Notes under the pieces: model-generated
What the model was told of the DNA's origin: nothing
Databases searched by the model: none
What the model saw: only the letters and a program-made list of their open reading frames with translations
In this document: positions 46,468-54,870 of the stretch, one piece after another
How positions within the stretch are numbered: the first letter of the stretch is position 1
Layout of the letters: each line of letters starts with the position of its first letter
Made by a program: the position numbers and the translations under genes
Assembly (NCBI RefSeq): GCF_030646155.1
Contig: NZ_JAUTDN010000005.1
Span: 62,001 to 126,000, forward strand
Direction of reading: 5' to 3'
Source: Conexibacter sp. CPCC 205762
GTDB lineage: Bacteria > Actinomycetota > Thermoleophilia > Solirubrobacterales > Solirubrobacteraceae
Length of the DNA: 64,000 nt

Positions 46468-47346
46468 TCAGCCGACCTCGACCGGGAGATCGGGGTCGGC
46501 GGTCCACTCGGTCAGCGAGCCGTCGTAGAGCTTCACGTCGTCGCGGCCGGTGCGCGCCCAGGCGAAGACGTCGACCGTCGCGGAGATGCCGCCACCGCAG
46601 TAGGCGACGACCTGCTGGCCCGGCTGCGCGCCGGCGGCGTCGAGCGCGGTGCGCAGCTGCGGCAGCGGGCGGAACCGGTTCGTGCCGGGGTCGACGAGCG
46701 TCGCGTGCGGGAGGCTGACGCTGCCCGGGATCCGGCCCGGACGGCTGTAGGAGCTCGGGCCCTCGCCGCGGAAGACCTCGGGCGAGAGCGCGTTGACGAG
46801 GCAGGCGGGCGTCTCGCCGCGAGCGATCGCCTCGACGTCGGCGCGGGTCGCGAGCAGCTCGGGGCGCGGCCGCGCGGTGAACGTCGCGGGCGGGTACGGC
46901 GTCGCGGCGGTCTCCAGCGGGAGGCCCGCCGCCCGCCACGCCGGCAGGCCGCCGTCGAGCACGCTGACGGCGTCGAAGCCGAAGTAGCGCAGCAGCCACC
47001 ACAGCCGCGTCGCCCACATCGTCGCGCTCTGCGCGTAGACGACGACGTGCGCGCCGTCGCCGATCCCGAGCGCGCCGGCCGCGCGCGCGAACCGCTCGGC
47101 GCGCGGGAGCGTGAAGGCGAACGGCGCGTCGGGGTCGGCGAGGTCGGCGGCGAGATCGGCGAAGGCGGCGCCGGGGATGTGGCCCTGCTCGTAGCCGGCA
47201 CGGCCGCTGACGACCTCGTACGGCCCGCCCTCTGGCGGCCGCTGCAGCAGCACGGTCGTGTCGAAGATCCGCAGCTCGGGATCGCCGCGGTGGGCGTCGA
47301 GCGCGGCGGCGTCGATCAGGGCGGGCAGCAGCGGCGTGGCGGTCAT
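46468..47346 (-). CDS. Tandem rhodanese sulfurtransferase (thiosulfate/3-mercaptopyruvate)
   Basis: The product is 292 residues with two rhodanese domains. The N-terminal domain (to about 145) has lost its cysteine (YAQSATMWA). The C-terminal domain carries the active C250 in VVAYCGGGISAT. This is the usual SseA/thiosulfate sulfurtransferase layout. CGGGISA fits either activity, so the sulfur donor is left open. A 25-bp palindrome lies 18 bases before the start. It is convergent with the P450, three bases apart. Confidence 0.9.
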   Translation of the reverse strand: MTATPLLPALIDAAALDAHRGDPELRIFDTTVLLQRPPEGGPYEVVSGRAGYEQGHIPGAAFADLAADLADPDAPFAFTLPRAERFARAAGALGIGDGAHVVVYAQSATMWATRLWWLLRYFGFDAVSVLDGGLPAWRAAGLPLETAATPYPPATFTARPRPELLATRADVEAIARGETPACLVNALSPEVFRGEGPSSYSRPGRIPGSVSLPHATLVDPGTNRFRPLPQLRTALDAAGAQPGQQVVAYCGGGISATVDVFAWARTGRDDVKLYDGSLTEWTADPDLPVEVG

Positions 47347-47364
47347 GCGGACGATCCTCGCTTC

Positions 47365-47389
47365 AATCTCGACTCAGTGAGTCGAGATT
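47365..47389. promoter_or_regulatory. Perfect 25-bp palindrome at the rhodanese promoter
   Basis: AATCTCGACTCA at 47365-47376 and its exact complement at 47378-47389 flank a single central base. It lies 18 bases before the rhodanese ATG (47346) and 74 bases before the divergent YihY start. The size and symmetry fit a dimeric repressor site of TetR type. A looser pair, TGACAGC at 47399 and GCTGTCA at 47450, flanks the rest of the gap. Confidence 0.6.
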
Positions 47390-47463
47390 AGCGGGCGATG
47401 ACAGCCGCCCTCGCGCCGCGCTGCGATCTCATCCCCGCCTGAGCGGGTAGCTGTCAGACCCAT

Positions 47464-48576
47464 ATGCGCAGGTCTCTGCGGATCGGCAAGCGCGCGCTGA
47501 TCGCCTTCTACGACGACCAGATGACGCAGCACGCCGCGGCGCTCACCTACTACGGGCTGATGTCGCTGTTCCCGGCGCTGCTGCTCGCGGTCTCGCTGCT
47601 CGGCCTCGTCGGCCAGTACCCGACGACCTACAACGCGATCATGAGCTACCTGCGCGAGGTCGCGCCGGCCTCCGCGCTCGACCCGCTCGACAGCTCGCTG
47701 CGCAGCGCCTTCCAGCACAAGGGCACCGCGGCGACGACGCTCGCCCTCTCGATCGTGATCGCCTTCTACGGCGCCACCGGCGTGCTGGAGTCGGCACGGC
47801 GCGCGCTGAACGTCGTCTTCGGCGTCAGCGGCGGACGCAGCTTCCTGCACCGCAAGACCGTCGACGTGCTCTCGACCGTCGTGCTGATGACGCTGATCCT
47901 CGTCAGCCTCGTGCTCGTCTTCGTCGGCGGCCGCTTCGCCGAGGACCTGCTGGGGTTCGCCGGCTTCGGCACCCAGGTCGCCGACGTCTGGAACCTCGCC
48001 CGCTGGCCGGCTGCGGTGGCGGTCGCGGTGCTCGTCTTCTCGTTCCTCTACACCGTCACGCCCGACCTGCGCCAGCGCTCGTTCCGCTGGCTGACACCTG
48101 GTGCGGGCGTCGGCGTCGCGCTGTGGCTGGGCGCCTCATGGGGCTTCGCCACCTACATCTCGCGCGTCGCCGACGTCGGCGCGCTCTACGGCGCCTTCGC
48201 CGGCGCGATCGTGCTCGTCGGCTGGATCTGGCTCTCGAACGTCGCGCTCCTGCTCGGCGCCGAGCTGAACGCCGCGATCGCCGCGGACGCGCTACAGCTC
48301 GCGCGAAGACCAGAGAAGCGCGGCGAGCACAACCGTGACGAGCCCGATCACGAGCCCGGTGGTCCAACCGGCGACGTCCTGCGAGACGAGGATCGCGCCG
48401 AGCACGACGGCGATCGCGACGATGCCGCCGGTCGCGATCAGCCGCACGAAGATGCGCTCGACGGCGAACCGCCGGTGCTCCCGCGCGGGCACCATCCCCT
48501 GCGCCTGCGGACGGCCCCCGCGCCGCTGCTCGCGCTCCAGCCGGCGCTGGGCGCGCTCGTCGGCCTCCTGCACTGA
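47464..48576 (+). CDS. YihY/BrkB-family membrane protein with long C-terminal tail
   Basis: The product is 370 residues. Residues 1-275 match the YihY/virulence-factor-BrkB family: AALTYYGLMSLFPALLLAVS, several helices, the DLRQRSFRWLTPGA box and the final GWIWLSNVALLLGAELNA. Most relatives end soon after that box. Here the frame runs on for about 95 polar residues that lie antisense over the gene at 48292-48789. The tail may be non-functional read-through. Function is unknown; the old ribonuclease BN name is not supported. Confidence 0.82.
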   Translation: MRRSLRIGKRALIAFYDDQMTQHAAALTYYGLMSLFPALLLAVSLLGLVGQYPTTYNAIMSYLREVAPASALDPLDSSLRSAFQHKGTAATTLALSIVIAFYGATGVLESARRALNVVFGVSGGRSFLHRKTVDVLSTVVLMTLILVSLVLVFVGGRFAEDLLGFAGFGTQVADVWNLARWPAAVAVAVLVFSFLYTVTPDLRQRSFRWLTPGAGVGVALWLGASWGFATYISRVADVGALYGAFAGAIVLVGWIWLSNVALLLGAELNAAIAADALQLARRPEKRGEHNRDEPDHEPGGPTGDVLRDEDRAEHDGDRDDAAGRDQPHEDALDGEPPVLPRGHHPLRLRTAPAPLLALQPALGALVGLLH

Positions 48577-48789
48577 CGGCCGCTCGGGCGGCGGCGGAGG
48601 CGGGACGAGCGCGGCGTCGGGCTCGTCCGCATCGACGGCGCCGCCGGCCGCGAGCGCGTCGCCGGGTGCCGGCTCGGCGCCGGGCTCGGGCCGCTCCGCC
48701 TCGAGTCGGTCGCTCGCGCCAGGCGCGTCGCCCGCCTCGTCCGGTCGCGCAGGCTCGTCGGGCAGGTCTCGCGGGGGAAGCTCGCTCAT
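48292..48789 (-). CDS. Two-helix membrane protein with acidic, proline-rich N-terminus
   Basis: The product is 165 residues. The first ~90 are disordered, rich in Pro, Ala, Glu and Asp (for example ALVPPPPPPERPS). A charged helical part follows (VQEADERAQRRLEREQRRGG), then two C-terminal hydrophobic helices (about 116-135 and 142-160). No family is recognised. Its 3' 285 bases lie opposite the end of the YihY frame, so the two transcripts overlap tail to tail. The helices argue that this strand is coding. Confidence 0.65.
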   Translation of the reverse strand: MSELPPRDLPDEPARPDEAGDAPGASDRLEAERPEPGAEPAPGDALAAGGAVDADEPDAALVPPPPPPERPSVQEADERAQRRLEREQRRGGRPQAQGMVPAREHRRFAVERIFVRLIATGGIVAIAVVLGAILVSQDVAGWTTGLVIGLVTVVLAALLWSSREL

Positions 48790-48908
48790 GTGAACGAGGC
48801 TACCCACCGCTTTCCAGATACATCCGCGGCCGAGCTCGGCGGCGGGCGCGCCGCGGACGACCGCGGGCGGGCAGCGCGACGCGGGCGCCTCGTCGCGCGC
48901 GCGATGCG

Positions 48909-50331
48909 TCAGCGGATCGTCAGCGGCGCGCGCGAGGTGACGCTGCGCCCGCCCTCGCTCCACCGCAGCGTGAGCGTGCAGCGACCGGCCGCGAGCCGCG
49001 CGCCGCTGCGCAGCTCCAGGCCGCCGCGGGCGCTCGCGCTGCCGCGCGCGACGACGCGACTGCCGCGCGCAAGCGTCGCCGACGCCTTCGCCGCCGTCGT
49101 GAACGTCACGCTGCCGGAGATCGTCTTCGTCGTGCAACGTCTGCGCGACTTTCTGCCCCTCGCCTTCTGCACCGTGCACGTCACAAGCTGGATCGACCCC
49201 GCTCTCCCCTGAGCCCCGACCGGCCCGGCCGCGCCCGTCTCGCCCTTCGGCCCGGTCGCGCCCGCGTCGCCCTTCGCCCCGGCGACGCCCGTGCCGGCAT
49301 CGCCCCTCGCGCCGGCCGCGCCCGTGTCGCCCTTCGCACCCGCCGCGCCGGTGTCGCCTCTCGCGCCGTCGGTCCCGTCGCTTCCGGCCGGACCCTGCGG
49401 CAGCGGCCCGGCGGTCCCGCTCAGCGCGATCGGCGCCAGGCCGGCCGCGTTGGAGAGGACCGTCAGCGTCGCGGCGCGCTCCCCCTGCGCTTGCGGCAGG
49501 AAGCGCACGCGCAGCTCGCAGCTGCCGCCGGCGGGGACCGCGGCGCGGCAGCTGTCGGAGGAGAGCGCGAAGTCGTCGGGATCGTCGCCGCCGAACAGCA
49601 GGCCGCCGACGCGCAGCGGCATCGGGCCGTCGTTGGTCAGCGTCAGCGTCCGCGTCGCGCCCGCCGTCCCCTGCGGGACCGGCGCCTGCGCGCTGCCGAA
49701 CGTCGGAGGTGATCACGTCGTCGTCGCCGTCGCCGTCGAGATCGGCGACCGCGACGTTCTCCGGAAAGGCGCCGACCGCGATCGACGTGACGGTGAAGCC
49801 GCCGGCACCGTCGCCGAGCAGCACCGACGCCGCGTTGGCGAACGGGTTGGCGGTGACGAGGTCGAGCGCCGTCGCCGTTGACGTCACCCGCCGCGATCGC
49901 GTAGCTGCCGGCGCCGATGTCGTGGCTCTGCGGCACGCCGAAGCTGCCGTCGCCGGTGCCGCGCGCCACCCAGACCGCGTTCGACTGGTAGTTGGAGGTC
50001 GCGAGGTCGACGTTGCCGTCGCCGTCGAGGTCGGCGGCGACGACGCCGGTCGGGAATCTGCCGATCACGACGGTCGAGCCGCCGGAGAAGGTGCCGAAGC
50101 GGGTCGACAGGCGCACGGCGACGCTGTTGGTCCCGCCGAGGCGGAGACGGTGCCGGCGACGTCGGGCAGCCCGTCGGCGTCGAAGTCGGCGACCGCCAGC
50201 GCGTTCGGCGTGCCGCCCATCGGCACGGGGCCGAGCGCGGAGAACGAGACGGCGGCGGCCGTCGCGGGCAGCAGCAACGCTCCCGCCAGCGTGAGCCCGG
50301 CGGCAGTACGGCGAACAGCTCGGCGATGCAT
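48909..50331 (-). pseudogene. FG-GAP/choice-of-anchor/collagen-like secreted protein, three frameshifts
   Basis: An ATG at 50331 with AAGGAAGAGG upstream starts a signal peptide (MHRRAVRRTAAGLTLAG) and an FG-GAP repeat (VADFDADGLPDV). The frame then breaks near 50134, 49874 and 49707, each time continuing in another frame with the expected next element: DLDGDGNVDL, then ALDLVTANPF with DLDGDGDDDV, then an ASH-like choice-of-anchor domain, about 20 Gly-X-Y triplets (GAAGAKGDTGAAGA) and a C-terminal beta domain ending in APLTIR. The breaks at 50134 and 49874 look like short G/C-run deletions. Repaired, it would be a ~475-residue surface protein. Sequencing error is possible. Confidence 0.75.
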
Positions 50332-50353
50332 GCGACCCTCTTCCTTGGGAAAC

Positions 50354-50383
50354 GTCCTGCCCGGCTCTTCGGCCGGACAGGAC
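50354..50383 (-). terminator. Terminator hairpin after gcvPB
   Basis: GTCCTG (50354-50359) pairs with CAGGAC (50378-50383), and after one mismatch CCGGC pairs with GCCGG around a TCTTCG loop. It lies 20 bases after the gcvPB stop and before the start of the broken FG-GAP gene on the same strand. Confidence 0.6.
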
Positions 50384-50403
50384 GCTCCTTGACGGCGCGG
50401 GCG

Positions 50404-51921
50404 CTACAGCGGCTGCCGAATGACCGGCTTCTTCGCCGCGCCGGCCTCGTCGAGGCGGCGGACCGGCGTCGTGTACGGCGCGTTGCGGGCGATCTCGGGA
50501 TCGGCCTTCGCCTCCGCCAGGATCTCGGCGATCACGTCGGCGAAGTGGTCGAGCGTCTCCTTCGTCTCCGTCTCGGTCGGCTCCAGCAGCAGCGCCTCGT
50601 CGACGAGCAGCGGGAAGTAGACCGTCGGCGGGTGGACGCCGTGGTCGAGCAGGCGCTTGGCGAGGTCGAGCGTTCTGATCCCGAGGTCGCGCTTCATCGG
50701 CGCGCCCGACAGCACGAACTCGTGCATGCAGAGACGGTCGAAGGCGGCCGGCAGATACTCGGCGACGCCCGCTCTTCTGAGCAGCGCGAGCAGGTAGTTG
50801 GCGTTGAGGACGGCGATCTCCGACGCCTCTCTGAGCCCCTCCGCCCCGAGCGAGCGGATGTAGGCGTACGAGCGCACGAAGACGCCGTAGTTGCCCTGGA
50901 ACCCGCGCAGCTTGCCGATCGACTTGGGGATGTCGTGCTCGAGGTCGAACGTGCCGTCCTCGCGCTTGACGACCTGCGGCCGCGGCAGATACGGCGCGAT
51001 CCGGTCGGAGACGGCGATCGGGCCGGCGCCGGGGCCGCCGCCGCCGTGCGGCTGGGTGAATGACTTGTGCAGGTTGAAGTGCACGATGTCGAAGCCCATG
51101 TCGCCCGGGCGCGTGATGCCCATGATCGCGTTGAGGTTGGCGCCGTCGTAGTAGAGCGTCGCGCCGACCCCGTGGACGATCCGCGCGATCTCCTCGATCT
51201 GCGGGTCGAACACGCCGAGCGTGTTCGGGTTCGTCAGCATCAGGCAGGCGACCGAGTCGTCGGCCTTCGCGCGCAGGTCGTCGACGTCGACGCCGCCGTC
51301 GGCGTTGGTGCCGACCTTGACGACCTCGTAGCCGGCCATCGTCACCGTCGCCGGGTTGGTGCCGTGCGCGGTGTCGGGCGTCAGCACCTTCGTGCGCTGC
51401 TCGCCGCGGTCCTCGTGGTACGCGCGCGTCAGCAGCAGGCCGGCCAGCTCGCCGTGGGAGCCGGCCGACGGCTGCAGCGAGACGTGCGGCATGCCGGCGA
51501 TCTCGCCGAGCGACTCCTGCAGGCCGTGCATCAGCTCCAGCGCGCCCTGCGCCCGCGCCGGGTCCTGCAGCGGGTGCAGGCGGGCGTTGCCGGGCAGGCC
51601 GGCGACGCGCTCGTGCAGCTTCGGGTTGTGCTTCATCGTGCACGAGCCGAGCGGGTAGAAGCCGGTGTCGAGGTCGAAGTTGCGCTTGCTCAGGCGGTTG
51701 TAGTGGCGCACGATCTCCGGCTCGGAGACCTGCGGCAGCTGCGCCGGCGTGCTGCGCCGCAGCGCGGCAGGGATCAGCTCGTCGAGCGGCTTGACCGGGA
51801 CGTCGAGCGGCGGCGCGGCAAAAGCGCGGCGGCCCTCGACCGAGCGCTCGTAGATCGTCTTGATCTCGTCGCGCTGCATCGGCAGGCCCTCGACCGGCTG
51901 GGTGGGGACGGTCGCGCTCAT
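50404..51921 (-). CDS. gcvPB: Glycine dehydrogenase (decarboxylating) subunit 2
   Basis: The product is 505 residues from the ATG at 51921, overlapping the gcvPA stop (ATGA). It is the PLP-binding half of the split P-protein of the glycine cleavage system. The Schiff-base lysine is in HFNLHKSFTQPHGGGGPG. FYPLGSCTMKHNP and DTAHGTNPATVTMAG are conserved. It decarboxylates glycine and passes aminomethyl to the lipoyl arm of GcvH. Last gene of the unit, followed by a terminator hairpin. Confidence 0.95.
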   Translation of the reverse strand: MSATVPTQPVEGLPMQRDEIKTIYERSVEGRRAFAAPPLDVPVKPLDELIPAALRRSTPAQLPQVSEPEIVRHYNRLSKRNFDLDTGFYPLGSCTMKHNPKLHERVAGLPGNARLHPLQDPARAQGALELMHGLQESLGEIAGMPHVSLQPSAGSHGELAGLLLTRAYHEDRGEQRTKVLTPDTAHGTNPATVTMAGYEVVKVGTNADGGVDVDDLRAKADDSVACLMLTNPNTLGVFDPQIEEIARIVHGVGATLYYDGANLNAIMGITRPGDMGFDIVHFNLHKSFTQPHGGGGPGAGPIAVSDRIAPYLPRPQVVKREDGTFDLEHDIPKSIGKLRGFQGNYGVFVRSYAYIRSLGAEGLREASEIAVLNANYLLALLRRAGVAEYLPAAFDRLCMHEFVLSGAPMKRDLGIRTLDLAKRLLDHGVHPPTVYFPLLVDEALLLEPTETETKETLDHFADVIAEILAEAKADPEIARNAPYTTPVRRLDEAGAAKKPVIRQPL

Positions 51922-53309
51922 GCCTGCGCCCCCGCTCCGGCGCCGACGGTGGCGGCTCGCTCGGCGACCAGCGCACGCTCCAGCGCCTCCGCGAGGCGGT
52001 CGATCTGCGCCCGCGAGCGCTGCTCGGTGATCGCGATCAGCAGCCCGTTCTCGTACTCCGGATAGTCGGTCGCGAGCATGTAGCCGGGGTTGATGCCCTC
52101 GGACACGAGCCGCTCGACGACGGCGCCGACGGGCGCGTCGAGCGCGACCGCGAACTCGCGCACGACCGGCGCCTCGTGCAGCAGCTCGACGCCGTCGATC
52201 TGCGCCAGCCGCTCGCGCGCGTAGGCGGTCCGCTGCACCAGCAGCTCGCCCAGCTCGACGAGGCCGTCGCGGCCGAGCCACGACAGATAGATGACGCCGG
52301 CGAGCGCGTTCAGCGCCTGCGCGGTGCAGATGTTGGAGGTCGCCTTCTCGCGGCGGATGTGCTGCTCGCGCGTCTGCAGCGTCAGCACGAAGCCGCGGCG
52401 GCCGTCGACGTCGGTCGTCTCGCCGGCGATGCGGCCGGGCATGCGGCGGATGTGCTCCTGCGCGGCGGCGAAGAAGCCGAAAGAGGGGCCGCCGAAGTCG
52501 AGCCGGTTGCCGAGCGTCTGGCCCTCGCCGACGGCGATGTCGACGCCCTGCTCGCCGGGCGGCTGGAGGATCCCGAGCGGGACCGGGTCGCAGGCGCAGA
52601 TGACGAGCGCGCCGTGCTCCTTCGCGGCGGCGGTGAGCGCGGCGACGTCCTCGACCGAGCCGAGGAAGTTCGGCTGCTGCAGGACGACCGCGGAGACGTC
52701 GTCGGCAAGCGCGGACTTCAGCGCCTCGATGTCGGTGACGCCGTCCTTCAGCGGGATCTCCTCGACCGTCTGGCCGTAGCCGTGCGAGAGCGTCGTGAGC
52801 GTCTCGCGGCTGTGCGGATGGACACCGCGCGAGGCGAGCACGCGCGGGCGGCCGTTGGTCAGCTTCGCGAGGTAGCCGGCCGCGCCGACCGCGCTCGGCC
52901 CCTCGTAGACGGAGGCGTTGGAGACCGGCAGGCCGGTCAGCTCCGAGATCGCCGTCTGGTACTCGAACATCACCTGCAGGCCGCCCTGCGAGATCTCCGG
53001 CTGGTACGGCGTGTACGGCGTCAGGAACTCCGAGCGCAGGATGATCGAGTCGATCAGCGCCGGGACGTAGGCGTCGTACATGCCGGCGCCGAGGAAGCTG
53101 ATCTCGTCCTCGGTCGAGACGTTTCTCGCCGCGAGCGCACGCAGATGCGCGTACACCTCCTGCTCGGAGAGCCCCGCGGGCAGGTCGAGCCCGCGGTCCA
53201 GACGCAGGGCGGCGGGGATGTCGGCGAACAGCGCTTCGATCGAGTCGACGCCGATCGCGTCGAGCATCGCGCGCCGATCGGCGTCCGTTGCGGAGGTGTA
53301 CGTGCTCAT
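51918..53309 (-). CDS. gcvPA: Glycine dehydrogenase (decarboxylating) subunit 1
   Basis: The product is 463 residues. It is the non-PLP-binding half of the split P-protein, beginning YTSATDADRRAMLDAIGV. FLGAGMYDAYVPALID and TPYTPYQPEISQGGLQ are the conserved N-terminal boxes. GPSFGFFAAAQEHIRRMPGR is in the C-terminal part. It pairs with GcvPB. It lies 20 bases after gcvH and overlaps gcvPB by four bases. Confidence 0.95.
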   Translation of the reverse strand: MSTYTSATDADRRAMLDAIGVDSIEALFADIPAALRLDRGLDLPAGLSEQEVYAHLRALAARNVSTEDEISFLGAGMYDAYVPALIDSIILRSEFLTPYTPYQPEISQGGLQVMFEYQTAISELTGLPVSNASVYEGPSAVGAAGYLAKLTNGRPRVLASRGVHPHSRETLTTLSHGYGQTVEEIPLKDGVTDIEALKSALADDVSAVVLQQPNFLGSVEDVAALTAAAKEHGALVICACDPVPLGILQPPGEQGVDIAVGEGQTLGNRLDFGGPSFGFFAAAQEHIRRMPGRIAGETTDVDGRRGFVLTLQTREQHIRREKATSNICTAQALNALAGVIYLSWLGRDGLVELGELLVQRTAYARERLAQIDGVELLHEAPVVREFAVALDAPVGAVVERLVSEGINPGYMLATDYPEYENGLLIAITEQRSRAQIDRLAEALERALVAERAATVGAGAGAQA

Positions 53310-53329
53310 ATGACCTCTGTCAGACCCGT

Positions 53330-53716
53330 CTAGCCGAGCTGGGCGGTGTAGTCGGCCTGGCTCAGCAGCGTCTCCGTCTGCGACGGGTCGCTGAGCTTGA
53401 CCTTGACCATCCAGCCTTCGCCGTAGGGGTCGTCGTTGATCTGCTCGGGGGTGTCCTTGAGGGCCTCGTTGACCTCGACGATCTCACCGCTGAGCGGGGC
53501 GATCACATCCGAGACGGCCTTGACGGACTCCACCTCAGCGTAGCCCTCTCCGGCCGTGACCTGAGCGCCGACCGCCGGCGGGTCGAAGAAGACGACGTCG
53601 CCGAGCGAGTCCTGCGCGAACCAGGTCACGCCGAAGGTGGCGACGTCGCCGTCGATCTTGGCCCAGTCGTGCTCGGCGTGGTAGAGCAGGTCCTCGGGAT
53701 AGCTGGCGTCGGCCAT
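53330..53716 (-). CDS. gcvH: Glycine cleavage system H protein
   Basis: The product is 128 residues. The lipoyl attachment lysine is K66 in VESVKAVSDV, and the hybrid-barrel boxes HDWAKIDGDVATFGVT and LSGEIVEVN flank it. It carries the aminomethyl group between P, T and L proteins. AAAGGG lies upstream, and the ATG shares a base with the gcvT stop (TAATG). The lipoylation enzymes and L protein are not in the window. Confidence 0.95.
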   Translation of the reverse strand: MADASYPEDLLYHAEHDWAKIDGDVATFGVTWFAQDSLGDVVFFDPPAVGAQVTAGEGYAEVESVKAVSDVIAPLSGEIVEVNEALKDTPEQINDDPYGEGWMVKVKLSDPSQTETLLSQADYTAQLG

Positions 53717-54807
53717 TAGCTGCCCTTTCTGAAGAGTGGCTTTTCCTTGACGACGGCCGGGCGCAGCTTGCCGCGCACGTCCACTTCGATCTCCGTGCCG
53801 GGCACGGCCTGCTCCACCGGCAGATAGGCCATCCCGATACCCACCTCGAGAGATGGCGAAAGCGTTCCGCTGGTGACGACCCCGCCACCGACGACCGGAT
53901 TGCCCTGACGCGGGATGCCCGCGCCGGTGAAGACGAACGGCGTCAGCTTCTCGCTCGGGCCCTCGGCGCGCGCCTTCGCGACGGCCTCGGAGCCGATGAA
54001 GCCGGTCGCCTCCTTGCAGCACCAGCCGAGACCGGCGGCGATCGGGCCGCGCGTCGTCATCAGGTCGTTGCCGTAGAGGTGGAAGCAGACCTCCAGCCGC
54101 AGCGTGTCGCGCGCGGCGAGGCCGACGGGCGCGGCGCCGGCGGCCAGCACGGCCTCCCAGACGGCCGGTGCGTCGGCCGGAGGGACGAGCAGCTCGACGC
54201 CGTCCTCGCCCGTGTAGCCGGTGCCGCAGACGAGCGCGTCGACGCCCGCGACGCGGCACTCGCTGACGCGGAAGCGGCCGGGCAGCGCGTCGGCGCCGCC
54301 CTCCGTCAGCACCGCGACGAGGCCGCGCGCCTCCGGGCCCTGCACCGCCAGCATCGCGAAATCGGCCGCGCGGTCGATCACCTCGACCTCCTCGAACGCC
54401 TTCGCCTGCTGCTGGAACCAGGCCAGGTCCTGCGCGTGGTTGGCGGCGTTGGTGACGGTCAGGTACCTGTCCTCGCCGAGCCGGTAGGTGAAGAGGTCGT
54501 CGAGGACGCCTCCGTCCTCCTGGCAGAGGACGCTGTACTGCGCGCCGCCCTGGTCGATCTTCTCGACGTCGTTGGAGAGGATGCGCTGCAGGAAGGCGAG
54601 CGCGCCAGGGCCGCGCGTCTCGATCTCGCCCATGTGCGAGACGTCGAAGACGCCGACGGCGTGGCGCACCGCGAGGTGCTCGGCTCTGATCCCGGCGGGG
54701 TACTGGACCGGCATCTCCCAGCCGGCGAACGGCACCAGCTTGGCGCCGGCGGCTTGATGCGCGGCGTACAGCGAGGTGCGGCGGAGGGACGTCTCAGGGG
54801 CGCTCAT
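53716..54807 (-). CDS. gcvT: Aminomethyltransferase (glycine cleavage T protein)
   Basis: The product is 363 residues. It moves the methylene group from GcvH to tetrahydrofolate. FAGWEMPVQYPAGI, DVSHMGEIETRGPGAL and TGYTGEDGVELL are family boxes, the last including folate contacts; a C-terminal barrel follows. It is the first gene of the gcv unit. TAGATT about 10 bases before the ATG could be the -10. No glycine riboswitch is evident: the gap to ftsZ is only 63 bp and holds a simple hairpin. Confidence 0.95.
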   Translation of the reverse strand: MSAPETSLRRTSLYAAHQAAGAKLVPFAGWEMPVQYPAGIRAEHLAVRHAVGVFDVSHMGEIETRGPGALAFLQRILSNDVEKIDQGGAQYSVLCQEDGGVLDDLFTYRLGEDRYLTVTNAANHAQDLAWFQQQAKAFEEVEVIDRAADFAMLAVQGPEARGLVAVLTEGGADALPGRFRVSECRVAGVDALVCGTGYTGEDGVELLVPPADAPAVWEAVLAAGAAPVGLAARDTLRLEVCFHLYGNDLMTTRGPIAAGLGWCCKEATGFIGSEAVAKARAEGPSEKLTPFVFTGAGIPRQGNPVVGGGVVTSGTLSPSLEVGIGMAYLPVEQAVPGTEIEVDVRGKLRPAVVKEKPLFRKGS

Positions 54808-54828
54808 CGAGCGCGGGAATCTAGCAAC

Positions 54829-54856
54829 GTGGGCGGCCGTTCCGAGGGCCGCCCAC
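54829..54856 (-). terminator. Hairpin after ftsZ
   Basis: A perfect 10-bp stem (GTGGGCGGCC at 54829-54838 with its complement at 54847-54856) encloses an 8-base loop. It lies 14 bases after the ftsZ stop and just before gcvT on the same strand. It probably ends the cell-division transcript; GTTGCTAGATT follows rather than a T-run. Confidence 0.6.
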
Positions 54857-54870
54857 CCCGCCCGTGCGCC

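Noticed and set aside
54808-54870. Glycine riboswitch before gcvT
   Set aside because: The 63-bp gap holds one simple hairpin and is too short for the aptamer.
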